From positions 186,001 to 250,000 of the forward strand of contig NZ_WAHS01000002.1 in assembly GCF_015714715.1 (NCBI RefSeq): a stretch of 64,000 nt of DNA, in the 5' to 3' direction. The DNA comes from Aestuariivirga litoralis (GTDB lineage: Bacteria > Pseudomonadota > Alphaproteobacteria > Rhizobiales > Aestuariivirgaceae). A model generated the notes under the pieces. It worked only from the letters and a program-made list of their open reading frames with translations, ran no database searches and was not told the origin of the DNA. Position 1 is the first letter of the stretch; each line of letters opens with the position of its first letter. A program made the position numbers and the translations under genes. This document shows, in pieces, positions 33,387 to 42,746 of this stretch.

Positions 33387-33674
33387 TCACACTTGCATAC
33401 GGGTCAGTTCAAGAAGCCCGCTGACAGCCTTGTCACGGACGGAAACGAGAGTGGTCACAGCGCGCTCGGCTTCCAGCACCTGCTGCACAACCTGCTGCAC
33501 TGGCATGGTGCCATTCACACCAGCCACGCCTGCGGCTTCGCCTTGTTGAATTGTCTGCGCCAGATGTTTGGCGAAATCGCCCACATCTTTCATCATGCCA
33601 GCACCACTCTGTGCGGCACCGCCAGCGGCCATCGTGCCGGCCATCTGGCCGATTGCGCCTATTGCATTGATCAT
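33387..33674 (-). CDS. fliE: rod adaptor protein FliE
   Basis: This 95-residue protein has a glycine- and alanine-rich N-terminus and the FliE C-terminal signature VQQVLEAERAVTTLVSVRDKAV. It connects the MS ring to the rod. flgC ends 3 bases upstream. Confidence 0.93.
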   Translation of the reverse strand: MINAIGAIGQMAGTMAAGGAAQSGAGMMKDVGDFAKHLAQTIQQGEAAGVAGVNGTMPVQQVVQQVLEAERAVTTLVSVRDKAVSGLLELTRMQV

Positions 33675-33677
33675 CTC

Positions 33678-34094
33678 TTATCCCTTCAACAGGTCAACCA
33701 GGCTGGCCGCCATTTCGCGGCCCTGCTTGATCACTTGCAAATTGGCTTCATAGGAACGAAGTGCCTGCTTCATGTCGGTCATTTCGACCGTCATGTTCAC
33801 ATTGGGCATCTTCACATTGCCGTCTTTGTCGGCGGCCGGGCTGCCCGGCATATGTTCGGTGCGGAATGGTGTCTGGTCCACGCCGCTCACATCGGCAGTA
33901 ATCGTCGCTGCGTCCTTTGTCTGGTCGAACACTTCCGAGAAGCTCACCATCTTGCGACGGTAGGGATCAGCGCCTGGCGTGCGGCCAGTGGATTCGGCAT
34001 TGGCGATGTTTTCCGCGATCACCTTCATGCGCAGCGATTGCGCATAAAGTCCGGAAAACGCGGTGGCACCTGCGGCTGCAATCGGATCACTCAT
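33678..34094 (-). CDS. flgC: proximal rod protein FlgC
   Basis: This 138-residue protein has SLRMKVIAENIANAESTGRT and, at the C-terminus, MKQALRSYEANLQVIKQGREM, both diagnostic of FlgC. It follows flgB by 5 bases. Confidence 0.96.
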   Translation of the reverse strand: MSDPIAAAGATAFSGLYAQSLRMKVIAENIANAESTGRTPGADPYRRKMVSFSEVFDQTKDAATITADVSGVDQTPFRTEHMPGSPAADKDGNVKMPNVNMTVEMTDMKQALRSYEANLQVIKQGREMAASLVDLLKG

Positions 34095-34099
34095 GATTT

Positions 34100-34480
34100 T
34101 TAAGCCTTCACGCTGCTCATATACATGCGCTGGAACATGCGCTCGATCCCCGTATCAAAGGCGAGCATCCGCGAGGTGTCGCCAATGGTGGACATTTCCT
34201 TTTCGATCACCACGTCATTGCCGGAATGCGACACGTCGGTGTTGTTCTGGAATGCGGTTTCGTAAGTGGGCATGGTGCTATCATCGCCGGAGACCGACAT
34301 ATGCGCAGCCGAAGTGCGGGTCAGTTCCATTCCACCCATGCTGTCGAGGGTGCTTTGAAAGCCGCTGATTTCTTTGGAGCGGAAGCCGGGGCTGTCCGAA
34401 TGTGCAACGTTGTTCGCCGCCACCTGATAACGCTGGCCCAACCAATCCACATGACGCGACAAAACGGAAAAAATGTTCAC
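34100..34480 (-). CDS. flgB: proximal rod protein FlgB
   Basis: This 126-residue protein has QRYQVAANNVAHSDSPGFRS near the start and a C-terminal MLAFDTGIERMFQRMY, matching FlgB. An 88-base gap separates it from flhB; that gap holds a small GGAGC/GCTCC hairpin and may carry a secondary promoter for the rod genes. Confidence 0.95.
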   Translation of the reverse strand: MNIFSVLSRHVDWLGQRYQVAANNVAHSDSPGFRSKEISGFQSTLDSMGGMELTRTSAAHMSVSGDDSTMPTYETAFQNNTDVSHSGNDVVIEKEMSTIGDTSRMLAFDTGIERMFQRMYMSSVKA

Positions 34481-34568
34481 AGCGGCCTCATACCAACTGC
34501 GATCAAACTAGCAGGAGCGGCTTGCTCCAAACTGTTCCAAACGGAAAGTTGTGTGCGTTAATAGATTG

Positions 34569-35651
34569 TTAAGCAGCGCGGCGCGGCATGCGCTTTTTCA
34601 TTTCAATGAAGTGGATGATCTCGGCCACCGCCTTGTAGAATTCCGGCGGAATCATTGTGCCCACTTCGCAGGATTTGTGCAGCGCGCGGGCCAGTGTCTT
34701 GTCTTCGATGACGGAAATATTGTTGTCCTCGCAATATTTCCTGATCTTCAGCGCCAGGCTGTCAACACCCTTGGCCAGCACCAGGGGAGCGCCGCCTTCA
34801 GACGGCACATAGCGCATGGCAACCGCATAGTGGGTTGGGTTGACGACGACGACGGTGGCCTTCGGCAGTTCGGCCATCATGCGCTTTCGCACGCGTGAGC
34901 GGCCGATATGCTTGATGCGTTCCTTGAGTTGCTGATCGCCTTCCGATTGTTTGAACTCGTCCTTCAGTTCCTGCCGCGTCATGCGCAAGTTGCGGTACCA
35001 ACGCATCCGCGTGATCACCGTGTCGAAAATCGCCAGCAGAAAAGCAAACACGCAAACCGGCGCCAGCATCGCCAGCGTGAAGTCCATGATGCGCTGTGGC
35101 AGGTGCCCAATGTCACCCGCCAGGCTGCCCGCCAGTTCATTGAAACTGCCCTTAAACACGCGGTAGAGCAGCAGGCACACGACGGTGATCTTGGCCACCG
35201 ACTTGGCAAATTCCATCAGGCCCTGACTGCCGAAGATGCGCTTGAAATTAGCCGCCGGAGAAATCCGCTCCAGCTTCGGCATCAAACGATCGCCGGCAAT
35301 GCTCGGCACGTTCTGCCCGATGGACCCGATAATGCCGCCAATGGCAATCACCGCCACGAAGGGCAGCAGCACCAGAAACACGCCTTGGAAATACCGGCTC
35401 AGAATCTGCGCTGCATCAGCACCGTTTTCGAAGGAAATATCTTCCAGGTGATCGAAACTGCCATAGAGGATTTCAAAAAGCCGCCGCGTGGAGGCGGCAC
35501 CTGTAAGGGAAATGGCCAGCAATGCGCCACCGAGCGAGATGAAGGTAACAACTTCTTTCGAGAACGGCACATTGCCCTTCTCGATCGTGTCCTGGATGCG
35601 TTTTTGGGAGGGTTCTTCTGTTTTACTTTCGTGGTCTGCCGCATCGCTCAT
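34569..35651 (-). CDS. flhB: flagellar export switch protein FlhB
   Basis: This 360-residue protein has four membrane helices in its first 215 residues and the cytoplasmic autocleavage motif NPTH at 271-274, which controls the switch from hook to filament export. Starts EEPSQKRIQDTIEKGNVPFS after a short acidic lead. It overlaps fliG by four bases. Confidence 0.97.
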   Translation of the reverse strand: MSDAADHESKTEEPSQKRIQDTIEKGNVPFSKEVVTFISLGGALLAISLTGAASTRRLFEILYGSFDHLEDISFENGADAAQILSRYFQGVFLVLLPFVAVIAIGGIIGSIGQNVPSIAGDRLMPKLERISPAANFKRIFGSQGLMEFAKSVAKITVVCLLLYRVFKGSFNELAGSLAGDIGHLPQRIMDFTLAMLAPVCVFAFLLAIFDTVITRMRWYRNLRMTRQELKDEFKQSEGDQQLKERIKHIGRSRVRKRMMAELPKATVVVVNPTHYAVAMRYVPSEGGAPLVLAKGVDSLALKIRKYCEDNNISVIEDKTLARALHKSCEVGTMIPPEFYKAVAEIIHFIEMKKRMPRRAA

Positions 35652-36760
35652 TGCGATGCGTCAGCCGCGGGTGCAGCGCCTTCAGTGGCGGCGGCCTTGG
35701 CCGCTTCTTCATCAGCTTCCGCCAGTGGATTATAGACCGGCGGCACAATGTCTCCATTGCGCACCATCTGGGCGGCCATGTCAGCAATCTTGCGGCGGGC
35801 CGGGGCGGTATCCTTGCGCGGCTGAGACGTATCGCCTTGCAATTCGCTTTCCACCATGCGGCGTCCGCGCGCGCTGAGAGAAGACAGGATACCTTCTTTC
35901 AACGCGTCGCTGGCACTGAACAAAGCAGGGATCACCAGCTCGGCTGGCACCTTGTCCATCAGCTTGGTGCGGTCCTTCGGGGTCAGGCGTTCCACGTCTT
36001 CGAACATGAAAATCAGCCGGCGCAGAAGCTTGGTATCATCCGGATTGGTCTGTCCCAGATCTTCCAGCAGATTGGTGGATTGCTCGCGGTCCAGCTTGTT
36101 GACCACGGCGGCCATCTTGTCGATCTTGGGCCCGCGGTCGGTCGTGCCGGCCTTGGTGAAGAAATCCTCAGCAAGCACTTCTTCCAGCGCCTTCACTGCC
36201 AATGGCGTGGCATCATTCAGCCCCAGCATGCGCGAAACCACATTCTTGGAAACACCACGCGGCAGAAGCGCAATGCATTTCGCCGCAAGGTCAGGCGCCA
36301 ATTTCGAAAGCACGAGTGCAACCGTCTGCTCACCTTCATCAAGGAGATAGGGCACCAGGTTTTCTTCGGCACCAGTCTTGAACTTGGGCCAGACCTTTTC
36401 ACCTTCTTCGATAACTTCCTTGCCCATCATTTTGGCAAGTTGGCTGGCGGGGAAGGCCGATTCCAGCAGCGAGATGATTTCCTTGGAGCCTGCAGAAATA
36501 CCCAGCGCCTCGGCAAATTGCGCGGTGAATTCGTCAATCAGCGGCGCGACATCGCCGTTTTTCAGCGTGCCCAGATTGCCTGAGGACGCAACGATCTGCT
36601 TCACATCTTCCGGTGCAAATTGCTTGAGCAGGTCAACCGCGATGGTATTTTCCAGTGAAGCAAGAAGAATGGCGACCTTCTCGGCCTGCGTGCGGTAAGT
36701 CCCGCTGCCACCGAAATCCAGCGCGTCGCCCAGCGGCGCCAGCATGCGTTGCGTATCCAT
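35648..36760 (-). CDS. fliG: motor switch protein FliG
   Basis: This 370-residue protein has the three FliG domains: an N-terminal FliF-binding part with QAEKVAILLASL, a middle FliM-binding part, and a C-terminal torque domain with DLGQTNPDDTKLLRRLIFMFEDVERL (in parts). It transmits force from the stator. fliN lies 2 bases upstream. Confidence 0.95.
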   Translation of the reverse strand: MDTQRMLAPLGDALDFGGSGTYRTQAEKVAILLASLENTIAVDLLKQFAPEDVKQIVASSGNLGTLKNGDVAPLIDEFTAQFAEALGISAGSKEIISLLESAFPASQLAKMMGKEVIEEGEKVWPKFKTGAEENLVPYLLDEGEQTVALVLSKLAPDLAAKCIALLPRGVSKNVVSRMLGLNDATPLAVKALEEVLAEDFFTKAGTTDRGPKIDKMAAVVNKLDREQSTNLLEDLGQTNPDDTKLLRRLIFMFEDVERLTPKDRTKLMDKVPAELVIPALFSASDALKEGILSSLSARGRRMVESELQGDTSQPRKDTAPARRKIADMAAQMVRNGDIVPPVYNPLAEADEEAAKAAATEGAAPAADASQ

Positions 36761-36762
36761 CG

Positions 36763-37164
36763 TTACATGCCTGCCGGGCTGGAAACGACTTCCTTGATCT
36801 TCACGGCAAGCTTTTCGTCTTCGCCTTCCAGCACGAACAGCTCACCCGTAGCCACCTTGCAGCCATTGACGATCACGGTAACGGGCTCGCCCAATTTCTG
36901 GTCAAGCCCCAGCAATGAGCCCGCCTTGAGCGACAACAATTCGGAAAGCGGAATGCGCGCCGTACCCAGCATCACCTGCACCGTCACCGGAACCTTGGCG
37001 AAAGAAGCGGCCATGCCGGTAAACGGCGTTGCCGCCGAAGCCTGCCCGACAGAAGCTTCTACCATTCCCAAACCTGCAGGTGCGTCCATGCCCATCGGCG
37101 ATGCGGCCGCGAAAGGCTCCTGCCCGGCATTTTGAGTTTCGATCTGATCAAGTTCGGGTGTCAT
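36763..37164 (-). CDS. fliN: motor switch protein FliN
   Basis: This 133-residue protein has the C-terminal SpoA/C-ring domain: VTVQVMLGTARIPLSELLSL, then GEPVTVIVNGCKVATGELF. A Met- and Ala-rich N-terminal extension of about 50 residues precedes it. It forms the base of the C ring with FliM. Confidence 0.94.
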   Translation of the reverse strand: MTPELDQIETQNAGQEPFAAASPMGMDAPAGLGMVEASVGQASAATPFTGMAASFAKVPVTVQVMLGTARIPLSELLSLKAGSLLGLDQKLGEPVTVIVNGCKVATGELFVLEGEDEKLAVKIKEVVSSPAGM

Positions 37165-37176
37165 GGCTCAATCAAC

Positions 37177-38064
37177 TTACAAAAGAGGGGAAGGAGGGTT
37201 GAAATCAGGATTGTCATGCGGCTCAAGCGAAACGTTGATGCCATCACCGGCCACATCAAGGCGGCCTTCAGAAATATGCTTGCTTTCAAAGAACACTGAC
37301 ACAGGCGAAGCCATGTTGATCGAAAGTGGAAAAACTTCGCCGGGCTTCATTGCCAGCACTTTGGCCAGCGGGAACATCTGCGGCTTCAGGAACACCGTGA
37401 GTTCAAATGGGCAATTTTCCAGCGTCTTCAGTGTGCGCTGGTCATCAATATCCGCGTCTACCGCCACAACATTGAGCGTCCTGGAGAGTTCTTCGCTATT
37501 GATATAAAGGGTAATTTCACCGGCCAGCGTGAAAACGTTGACGAGCAAGCGAAGCGCAATACAAGCCTCGACTTTGGGCTCGATCAGCTTCTGATCTTCA
37601 GTCTCCGGCTCGGCCTCCACCAGGACAACGTTATGCGCAGTTTCCGTTGCGGCAGGAATGGTGAAGACCAGCGTTTTCAAGACCGTGTCGCGCAAGCGGC
37701 GCTCGAACTTCGAAAGTGGCCGTTGTTCTTCACTTTCCAAATTGGCAGTGCCGGTGCCGCCCAGGCAAAGCTCGGCCAGCAGATAGTCAAAAGCCCGGTC
37801 AGCGTCGCTCCATACGCGCAGCAAGCCCCTGGGCGAAGAAAACCGGAAAAGATTGCCTGACTGGCGTGACGCTGGCAGGCTTTCCACCGATACCCCAGCG
37901 ACCGAGCATTTCACCGGCGCTGCATTGAAGCCCTGCAACTCATTGGCGAAATTCTTGGCCAGCGCCTTGAAGAACAGTTCGTAAGCCGCAAGGCCGACCG
38001 CCTGGGCCTGGGCTTTGGCCCGGGCCCTGATCATGTCGGCGGTCAGTGGCTTAGCAACAGACAT
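37177..38064 (-). CDS. fliM: motor switch protein FliM, divergent
   Basis: This 295-residue protein is placed as FliM by position before fliN and fliG and by its C-terminal SpoA-like domain (LENCPFELTVFLKPQMFPLA and LKPGE-type turn). The middle domain has weak FliM features such as KFERRLRDTVLKTL. The usual N-terminal CheY-binding peptide (LSQDEIDALL type) is absent; the protein starts PLTADMIRARAKAQAQAV instead. Rhizobial FliM proteins are generally divergent, so this fits the lineage. Confidence 0.85.
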   Translation of the reverse strand: MSVAKPLTADMIRARAKAQAQAVGLAAYELFFKALAKNFANELQGFNAAPVKCSVAGVSVESLPASRQSGNLFRFSSPRGLLRVWSDADRAFDYLLAELCLGGTGTANLESEEQRPLSKFERRLRDTVLKTLVFTIPAATETAHNVVLVEAEPETEDQKLIEPKVEACIALRLLVNVFTLAGEITLYINSEELSRTLNVVAVDADIDDQRTLKTLENCPFELTVFLKPQMFPLAKVLAMKPGEVFPLSINMASPVSVFFESKHISEGRLDVAGDGINVSLEPHDNPDFNPPSPLL

Positions 38065-38100
38065 TCGCGTTCTTCAGTCCAATCAGTTCAAGTCGAAACT

Positions 38101-38970
38101 TTACGCGGCCTTCTTGGAAGCCGCTTCGATGGTGGCCTGTTCGAGTTCGTTGGCAGTCGGGCGTTCATAGGCAGACACAGCCTTGCGGCCATGTTCCACC
38201 GCCACTTGCGGCATCGAACCGTTCATGAAGGCAATAATGGTCTGCTTCACGATCATGTAAATGCGTACTTTCTTTTCACGCACGGTCTTGATCTTGGCCG
38301 AGATAGGCCCGAACACGCCGTAAGAGAAAAGAATGCCTGCGAATGTGCCGACGAGGGCTGAACCGATCAGCTCGCCCAGGATTTCCGGCGGCTGGTCAAT
38401 GGCGCCCATGGCGTGAATAACGCCAAGAACGGCAGCCACGATGCCCAGAGCAGGCAGCGCGTCAGACATGGTGGTGACGGCTTGGTAAACCTTCAGCTTG
38501 TCGCGCATGATGGTGTCAATTTCTTCTTCCATCAGCGATTCAATTTCGTGCGGGCGGGCACTGCCAATCAGAACCAGGCGGCAATAATCGCAGATGAAGG
38601 TCACCAGCTCGGTGTTCTTCAAGACGGTTGGGTAGGCTTTGAAAATGTCCGATTCACCGGGCGCATCGATATGCGCTTCCATTTCGGATTTGGTCTTGGC
38701 CTTGAGCTCGCGCAGCAGCACGAACAGAAGGGCGAGAACGTCAACGTAATCCTTCGGCTTCGGCATCGATTCCGTGATGGCTTCCACCATGGCCTTGCCG
38801 GCCTCTTTCACGATCTTCATCGTGTTGCCAATCATGAAGGTGCCGACTGCAGCACCCAGAATGACCACATATTCATATGGCTGCCACAAAACGAAAACAT
38901 GGCCGCCCATCATCGTGAAACCACCCAACAGGCAGCCAAAGAGAATCACAATACCGAGTATAAAATTCAT
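38101..38970 (-). CDS. motA: flagellar stator protein MotA
   Basis: This 289-residue protein has four membrane helices and the cytoplasmic loop that contacts FliG. Signatures include GAVGTFMIGNT near the start and LPALGIVAAVLGVIHAMGAI with the conserved proline. The ATG at 38970 has AAGGGTG seven bases upstream; a GTG three codons earlier is too close to that site. It is the first gene of the minus-strand cluster, divergent from the DUF1217 gene across a 134-base gap. Confidence 0.97.
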   Translation of the reverse strand: MNFILGIVILFGCLLGGFTMMGGHVFVLWQPYEYVVILGAAVGTFMIGNTMKIVKEAGKAMVEAITESMPKPKDYVDVLALLFVLLRELKAKTKSEMEAHIDAPGESDIFKAYPTVLKNTELVTFICDYCRLVLIGSARPHEIESLMEEEIDTIMRDKLKVYQAVTTMSDALPALGIVAAVLGVIHAMGAIDQPPEILGELIGSALVGTFAGILFSYGVFGPISAKIKTVREKKVRIYMIVKQTIIAFMNGSMPQVAVEHGRKAVSAYERPTANELEQATIEAASKKAA

Positions 38971-39104
38971 GGAGTTCACCCTTCCCGGTGAAACCTAGAA
39001 TCCTAAACTTGCGCCAGGCTTTTAACCTTTGGCTTCAGGCTTTGGTAAGGCACCGGCAAGTTGCTGTGCTTAAGCTTTCCGCCACGTGATACGATGGTGG
39101 AACG

Positions 39105-39890
39105 ATGAGCCTCATTTCCAACTACACAATGATGACCGCCAATACGGACCGGACGCTGACCAATCTGGCCAAGCAGCCGCAGGCGGCACGCGACATCGCC
39201 TACTTCCAGGCCAATATCGGTACCATCAAGACGGTTGACGATTTTGTCGGCAATACCCGCATTTTCAATTTCGCCATGAAGGCTTACGGCCTGGATGACA
39301 TGACCTATGCCAAGGCCTTCCTCAAAAAGGCCCTGAAAGACGGCGTGGCCACCAGCGACACCTTCGCCATGAAGCTGTCAGACCCGCGCTTCAAGGCTTT
39401 CGTCACCGCTTTCAATTTCGCTGCCAATGGCACCGCCACCACATCATCCGAAACGCTGAAAACCACCACCGTGGATAAATACAAGCAGGCTTTGCTGGAA
39501 GACTCTGCCGGCCAGCAGGATCCCAGCCTGAAAATCGCGATGTATTTCAAGGATAACATCAACAGCGTCACCAGTATTTACGGCATCATGGGCAACAAGG
39601 CGCTGTATCAGATGGTGCAGACCACGCTGGGTCTTCCGGCAGCCATGTCGAACATCGATATCGACCAGCAGGCCAAGTTCATCAGCGCCAAGTTCAACCT
39701 TGATGACATGAAAGACCCCAAGAAGCTCGACAACTTCGTGAAGCGCTATCTTGCGGTTTATGACATGACGAACAATACATCTGCGGCATCCAATCCAGCG
39801 GTGTCCATCCTGTCCGGTGACACCACGGCCACAGGTGTCAGCCAGAGCACCCTGCTCTCCCTGCAATCCTACAAGCGCTATAGCTTCTGA
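39105..39890 (+). CDS. DUF1217 flagellar-associated protein
   Basis: This 261-residue protein matches DUF1217, a family found beside flgF in Rhizobiales: FNFAMKAYGLDDMTYAKAFLKK near the start and KLDNFVKRYLAVYDM in the C-terminal half. It has no signal peptide. Function is unknown; context suggests a basal-body or export role. It overlaps flgF by one base (TGATG), so both are probably translated together. Confidence 0.85.
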   Translation: MSLISNYTMMTANTDRTLTNLAKQPQAARDIAYFQANIGTIKTVDDFVGNTRIFNFAMKAYGLDDMTYAKAFLKKALKDGVATSDTFAMKLSDPRFKAFVTAFNFAANGTATTSSETLKTTTVDKYKQALLEDSAGQQDPSLKIAMYFKDNINSVTSIYGIMGNKALYQMVQTTLGLPAAMSNIDIDQQAKFISAKFNLDDMKDPKKLDNFVKRYLAVYDMTNNTSAASNPAVSILSGDTTATGVSQSTLLSLQSYKRYSF

Positions 39891-40618
39891 TGGATACCAG
39901 CACCTACGTCGCACTTTCAGGCCAGTTGTCGCTGGAACGGCGCATGGCCACGCTGGCGCAGAACATCGCCAATGCCAACACATCGGGCTACCGCGCCGAA
40001 GTGTTGGATTTCAAGGCGGTCAGTTCTGCAACTGGCCCATCAATCACCAAATTCGCTCTTCCCGGCGGCTCGCATATTGACCGTTCGGTCGGCGGCCTGA
40101 CCATGACCAAGAACCCGCTCGATATCGCCGTCAAAGGCGATGGCTTTTTCGGTTATCAGGATGCCAATGGCAATGTCACTTATTCGCGTGATGGCCGGCT
40201 CACGCTGGCCAGCGATGGCCGCCTGATCAATGGCAATGGCGATGCACTGGTTGATGCCCAAGGCTCTGCCGTGGCTCTTGATCCCAATCACCCTGATATC
40301 GCCATCGGTCCCGATGGTTCGATCATGCAGGCTGGCGTCAAGAAGGCGCAGGTTGCTCTTTATGATGTGGATTTCAGCGGCGGCTTTCAGCGTGCCCAAG
40401 GCGCAGCCTTCACGCCAACCAAGCCTGCTGCCGTCCTTACAGATTTCAACACCAATGGCGTAATCCAGGGTTACGTCGAGGACTCCAATGTCAACGCCGC
40501 CACTGCGATGACTAGCCTGATCCAGATCACCCGCGCCTTTGAAGCCATCAGCTCGCTGTCCGAGAAGGCCAGCGACGTGCAGAAATCGGCCATTGAAACT
40601 CTTGGATCAGCCCGCTGA
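39890..40618 (+). CDS. flgF: rod protein FlgF
   Basis: This 242-residue protein has TLAQNIANANTSGYRAEVLD at the start, a GDGFFGYQDANGNVTYSRDG segment (read in parts) and VNAATAMTSLIQITRAFEAI at the end. It forms the proximal rod. It is on the opposite strand to the other rod genes, in a unit with fliI. Confidence 0.95.
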   Translation: MDTSTYVALSGQLSLERRMATLAQNIANANTSGYRAEVLDFKAVSSATGPSITKFALPGGSHIDRSVGGLTMTKNPLDIAVKGDGFFGYQDANGNVTYSRDGRLTLASDGRLINGNGDALVDAQGSAVALDPNHPDIAIGPDGSIMQAGVKKAQVALYDVDFSGGFQRAQGAAFTPTKPAAVLTDFNTNGVIQGYVEDSNVNAATAMTSLIQITRAFEAISSLSEKASDVQKSAIETLGSAR

Positions 40619-40649
40619 TCTGACGCTGCCTCCTTTCAGGTAAATCGCC

Positions 40650-41987
40650 TTGGCCATCAACGCCGTCAAAATTGAAGATTTCTTCGCCGAGATGAAAGCC
40701 GCGGATTCGCTGGTCTCCATAGAAGGCAAGCTCACGTCGATTGGTCCCAAGGGGCTCATCGCCACCGGTCTGTCGCATGTGACGGGCCTTGAAGATTTCG
40801 TTTCGATCAAGGGCAAGGCTGGCGACTTCACCGCCGAAGTGGTTTTCGTCGATCAGGACCAGATCATCGCCAAGCCGCTCGATGCCGATGCGCAGATTTA
40901 TCTGGGCGACACGGTGCGTGCCATCGGCAAGCCGCGCTTCTTCCCGACCAATGAATGGAAGGGCCGCCTGATCAACGCGATTGCAGAACCTTTGGATGGC
41001 AAGGGCCCCTTGCCTTTGGGCCCCCGCCGCATTTCCTATGCAGGTAAACCTGTCGCCGCAGTGGACCGCGCGCCGATCACCAGAAAGCTGGTAACCGGTG
41101 TGAAGGCCGTCGATGTGTTCACGCCTATTTGTTACGGCCAGCGCATGGGTATCTTTGCTGGCTCCGGCGTAGGCAAATCCACGCTGATGGGCATGCTGGC
41201 CGCCTCCCCCGGATTTGATGTCGCCATCATCGCACTGGTCGGCGAACGCGGCCGTGAAGTCACCGAATTCATCCATGAAGTGCTGGGCGATACGCTGCAG
41301 AAATCCATTGTCATCATTGCGACCGGTGATGAATCAGCATCAATGCGCAAACGCGCCGCACTTCTCGCAACGTCTCTGGCCGAATGGTACCGCGATGAAG
41401 GTCAGAATGTCCTGCTGATGATGGACAGCCTCACGCGTTATGCCCAGGCATTGCGCGAACTTGCCCTCGCCGGTGGTGAACCACCCGTCTCGCGTGGTTT
41501 TCCGCCATCGGTTTTCTCGGCGATCCCGCAGATTCTCGAACGCTCCGGCCCTGGCTTGCATGGTTCCGGCACCATCACCGGCATTTTCTCGGTGCTCGTG
41601 GAAGGCGACAATCACAATGAGCCAATTGCAGATGCCGTGCGCGGTACGCTGGACGGCCATATCATTCTCGATCGCCGGATCGGTGGCCAAGGCCGCTTCC
41701 CCGCGATGGATTTGCTGCAATCGATCTCGCGTCTTCAGCAGAAGGCCCACACGCCGGAACAAGCCAAAACCGCTTCGGAACTGCGCAAACTGGTGCATCG
41801 CTATGAAGATTCGCGCGACTTGCGCGCACTGGGCGGCTACACGCCGGGCAAGGATCCTGATCTGGACCGCGCATTGAACATCGTGCCAAAGCTTTACACC
41901 ACGCTGATGCAAACCCCGGGCGATGGTACTTTTACTGATGCCTTCTCCACGATAGCTTTGGCCTTGCAGCCGCCGCCCAAGCAATAG
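40650..41987 (+). CDS. fliI: flagellum-specific export ATPase FliI
   Basis: This 445-residue ATPase has the Walker A motif AGSGVGKST at 170-178, the Walker B LLMMDSLTRYAQA and the family box GGEPPVSRGFPPSVF. It powers export together with FliH and FliJ. The start is TTG, with TTTCAGG upstream; no ATG lies at a suitable place. It converges with ftcR. Confidence 0.96.
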   Translation: MAINAVKIEDFFAEMKAADSLVSIEGKLTSIGPKGLIATGLSHVTGLEDFVSIKGKAGDFTAEVVFVDQDQIIAKPLDADAQIYLGDTVRAIGKPRFFPTNEWKGRLINAIAEPLDGKGPLPLGPRRISYAGKPVAAVDRAPITRKLVTGVKAVDVFTPICYGQRMGIFAGSGVGKSTLMGMLAASPGFDVAIIALVGERGREVTEFIHEVLGDTLQKSIVIIATGDESASMRKRAALLATSLAEWYRDEGQNVLLMMDSLTRYAQALRELALAGGEPPVSRGFPPSVFSAIPQILERSGPGLHGSGTITGIFSVLVEGDNHNEPIADAVRGTLDGHIILDRRIGGQGRFPAMDLLQSISRLQQKAHTPEQAKTASELRKLVHRYEDSRDLRALGGYTPGKDPDLDRALNIVPKLYTTLMQTPGDGTFTDAFSTIALALQPPPKQ

Positions 41988-41988
41988 C

Positions 41989-42015
41989 AAAAAAGAAGGG
42001 AGCATTTCTGCTCCC
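41989..42015 (-). terminator. rho-independent terminator of ftcR
   Basis: A 7-bp stem GGGAGCA/TGCTCCC with a TTTC loop is followed on the minus strand by TTCTTTTTTG, a strong T-run. It lies 26 bases after the ftcR stop. Convergent fliI ends at its other side and may use the stem too, but has no T-run. Confidence 0.8.
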
Positions 42016-42041
42016 TGCTCTGCATTCGAATTTCGAAAAGT

Positions 42042-42746
42042 TTAGGCGGCCACGGCCACCCGGCCCACCAGCTGGTAGCCGAGGAAACGCTGCGTATCGA
42101 TCGGATCATAACCCAGATGCTGGCGCAGCTTCTTGCGCAGCTTCGAGATATGGCTTTCCACCACACATTCTTCGACGTTCTCTTCGAGAACACCGTAGAT
42201 GGCGGCGAAGATTTGTGCGCGCGTCAGGCGGCGGCCCTTGTTGATGGCAAGATAATCGAGAATGCGGCGTTCGCGGCGCGGCAAATCAAGATTGGCGCCG
42301 TTCACTTGCGGGTCGCGGCCATCGCCATAAATGGTCAGGCCATCTTCACCCCAAAGAGCCGATTGTTCCTGGCTGATTTGGTCTTGCTGGATGCGGCGGC
42401 GGATAGCGCCGAGGCGGGCAATGATTTCCTTGGCGTGAACGGGCTTGCGCACCACGTCGTCAGCGCCGGCCTGGAAAAGCTTCAGGGTGGTTTCAAGGGC
42501 GGCAGCATCGCTCAGCGCGATGGCTGGAACCTGGCTGCGGCTCTTGATCGAGCGGGTCATGCTCTCGCGGGAGTCGAACTCTCCCAGCACGATACCTTCA
42601 ACCGAAGCCAGATCAATGTCCGGGCAGGTCTGGAACCAGGAGATGAAATCATCCGGGTCAAATGAAATGGCGGAATAGCCCTCACGACCTATGGTTGTCT
42701 TATAGGCCTCGGCCACTTCGGAACGGTGATCAACAACAACTATCAT
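42042..42746 (-). CDS. ftcR: flagellar transcriptional regulator FtcR (Rem)
   Basis: This 234-residue OmpR-type protein has an N-terminal receiver-like domain and a C-terminal winged helix with LPRRERRILDYLA and CVVESHISKLRKKLRQHLG. It corresponds to FtcR of Brucella and Rem of Sinorhizobium, activators of flagellar genes. The receiver is atypical: the phospho-acceptor position appears to be Glu (VLGEFD) and the N-terminal acidic pair is reduced (VVDHR), although the conserved Lys (RKP) remains. It probably works without phosphorylation. The ATG is preceded by AGGGG. Confidence 0.92.
   Translation of the reverse strand: MIVVVDHRSEVAEAYKTTIGREGYSAISFDPDDFISWFQTCPDIDLASVEGIVLGEFDSRESMTRSIKSRSQVPAIALSDAAALETTLKLFQAGADDVVRKPVHAKEIIARLGAIRRRIQQDQISQEQSALWGEDGLTIYGDGRDPQVNGANLDLPRRERRILDYLAINKGRRLTRAQIFAAIYGVLEENVEECVVESHISKLRKKLRQHLGYDPIDTQRFLGYQLVGRVAVAA

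Noticed and set aside
34481-34568. The GGAGC/GCTCC hairpin between flhB and flgB as a terminator
   Set aside because: The stem is only 5 bp with no T-run on the minus strand, so it is unlikely to end transcription.
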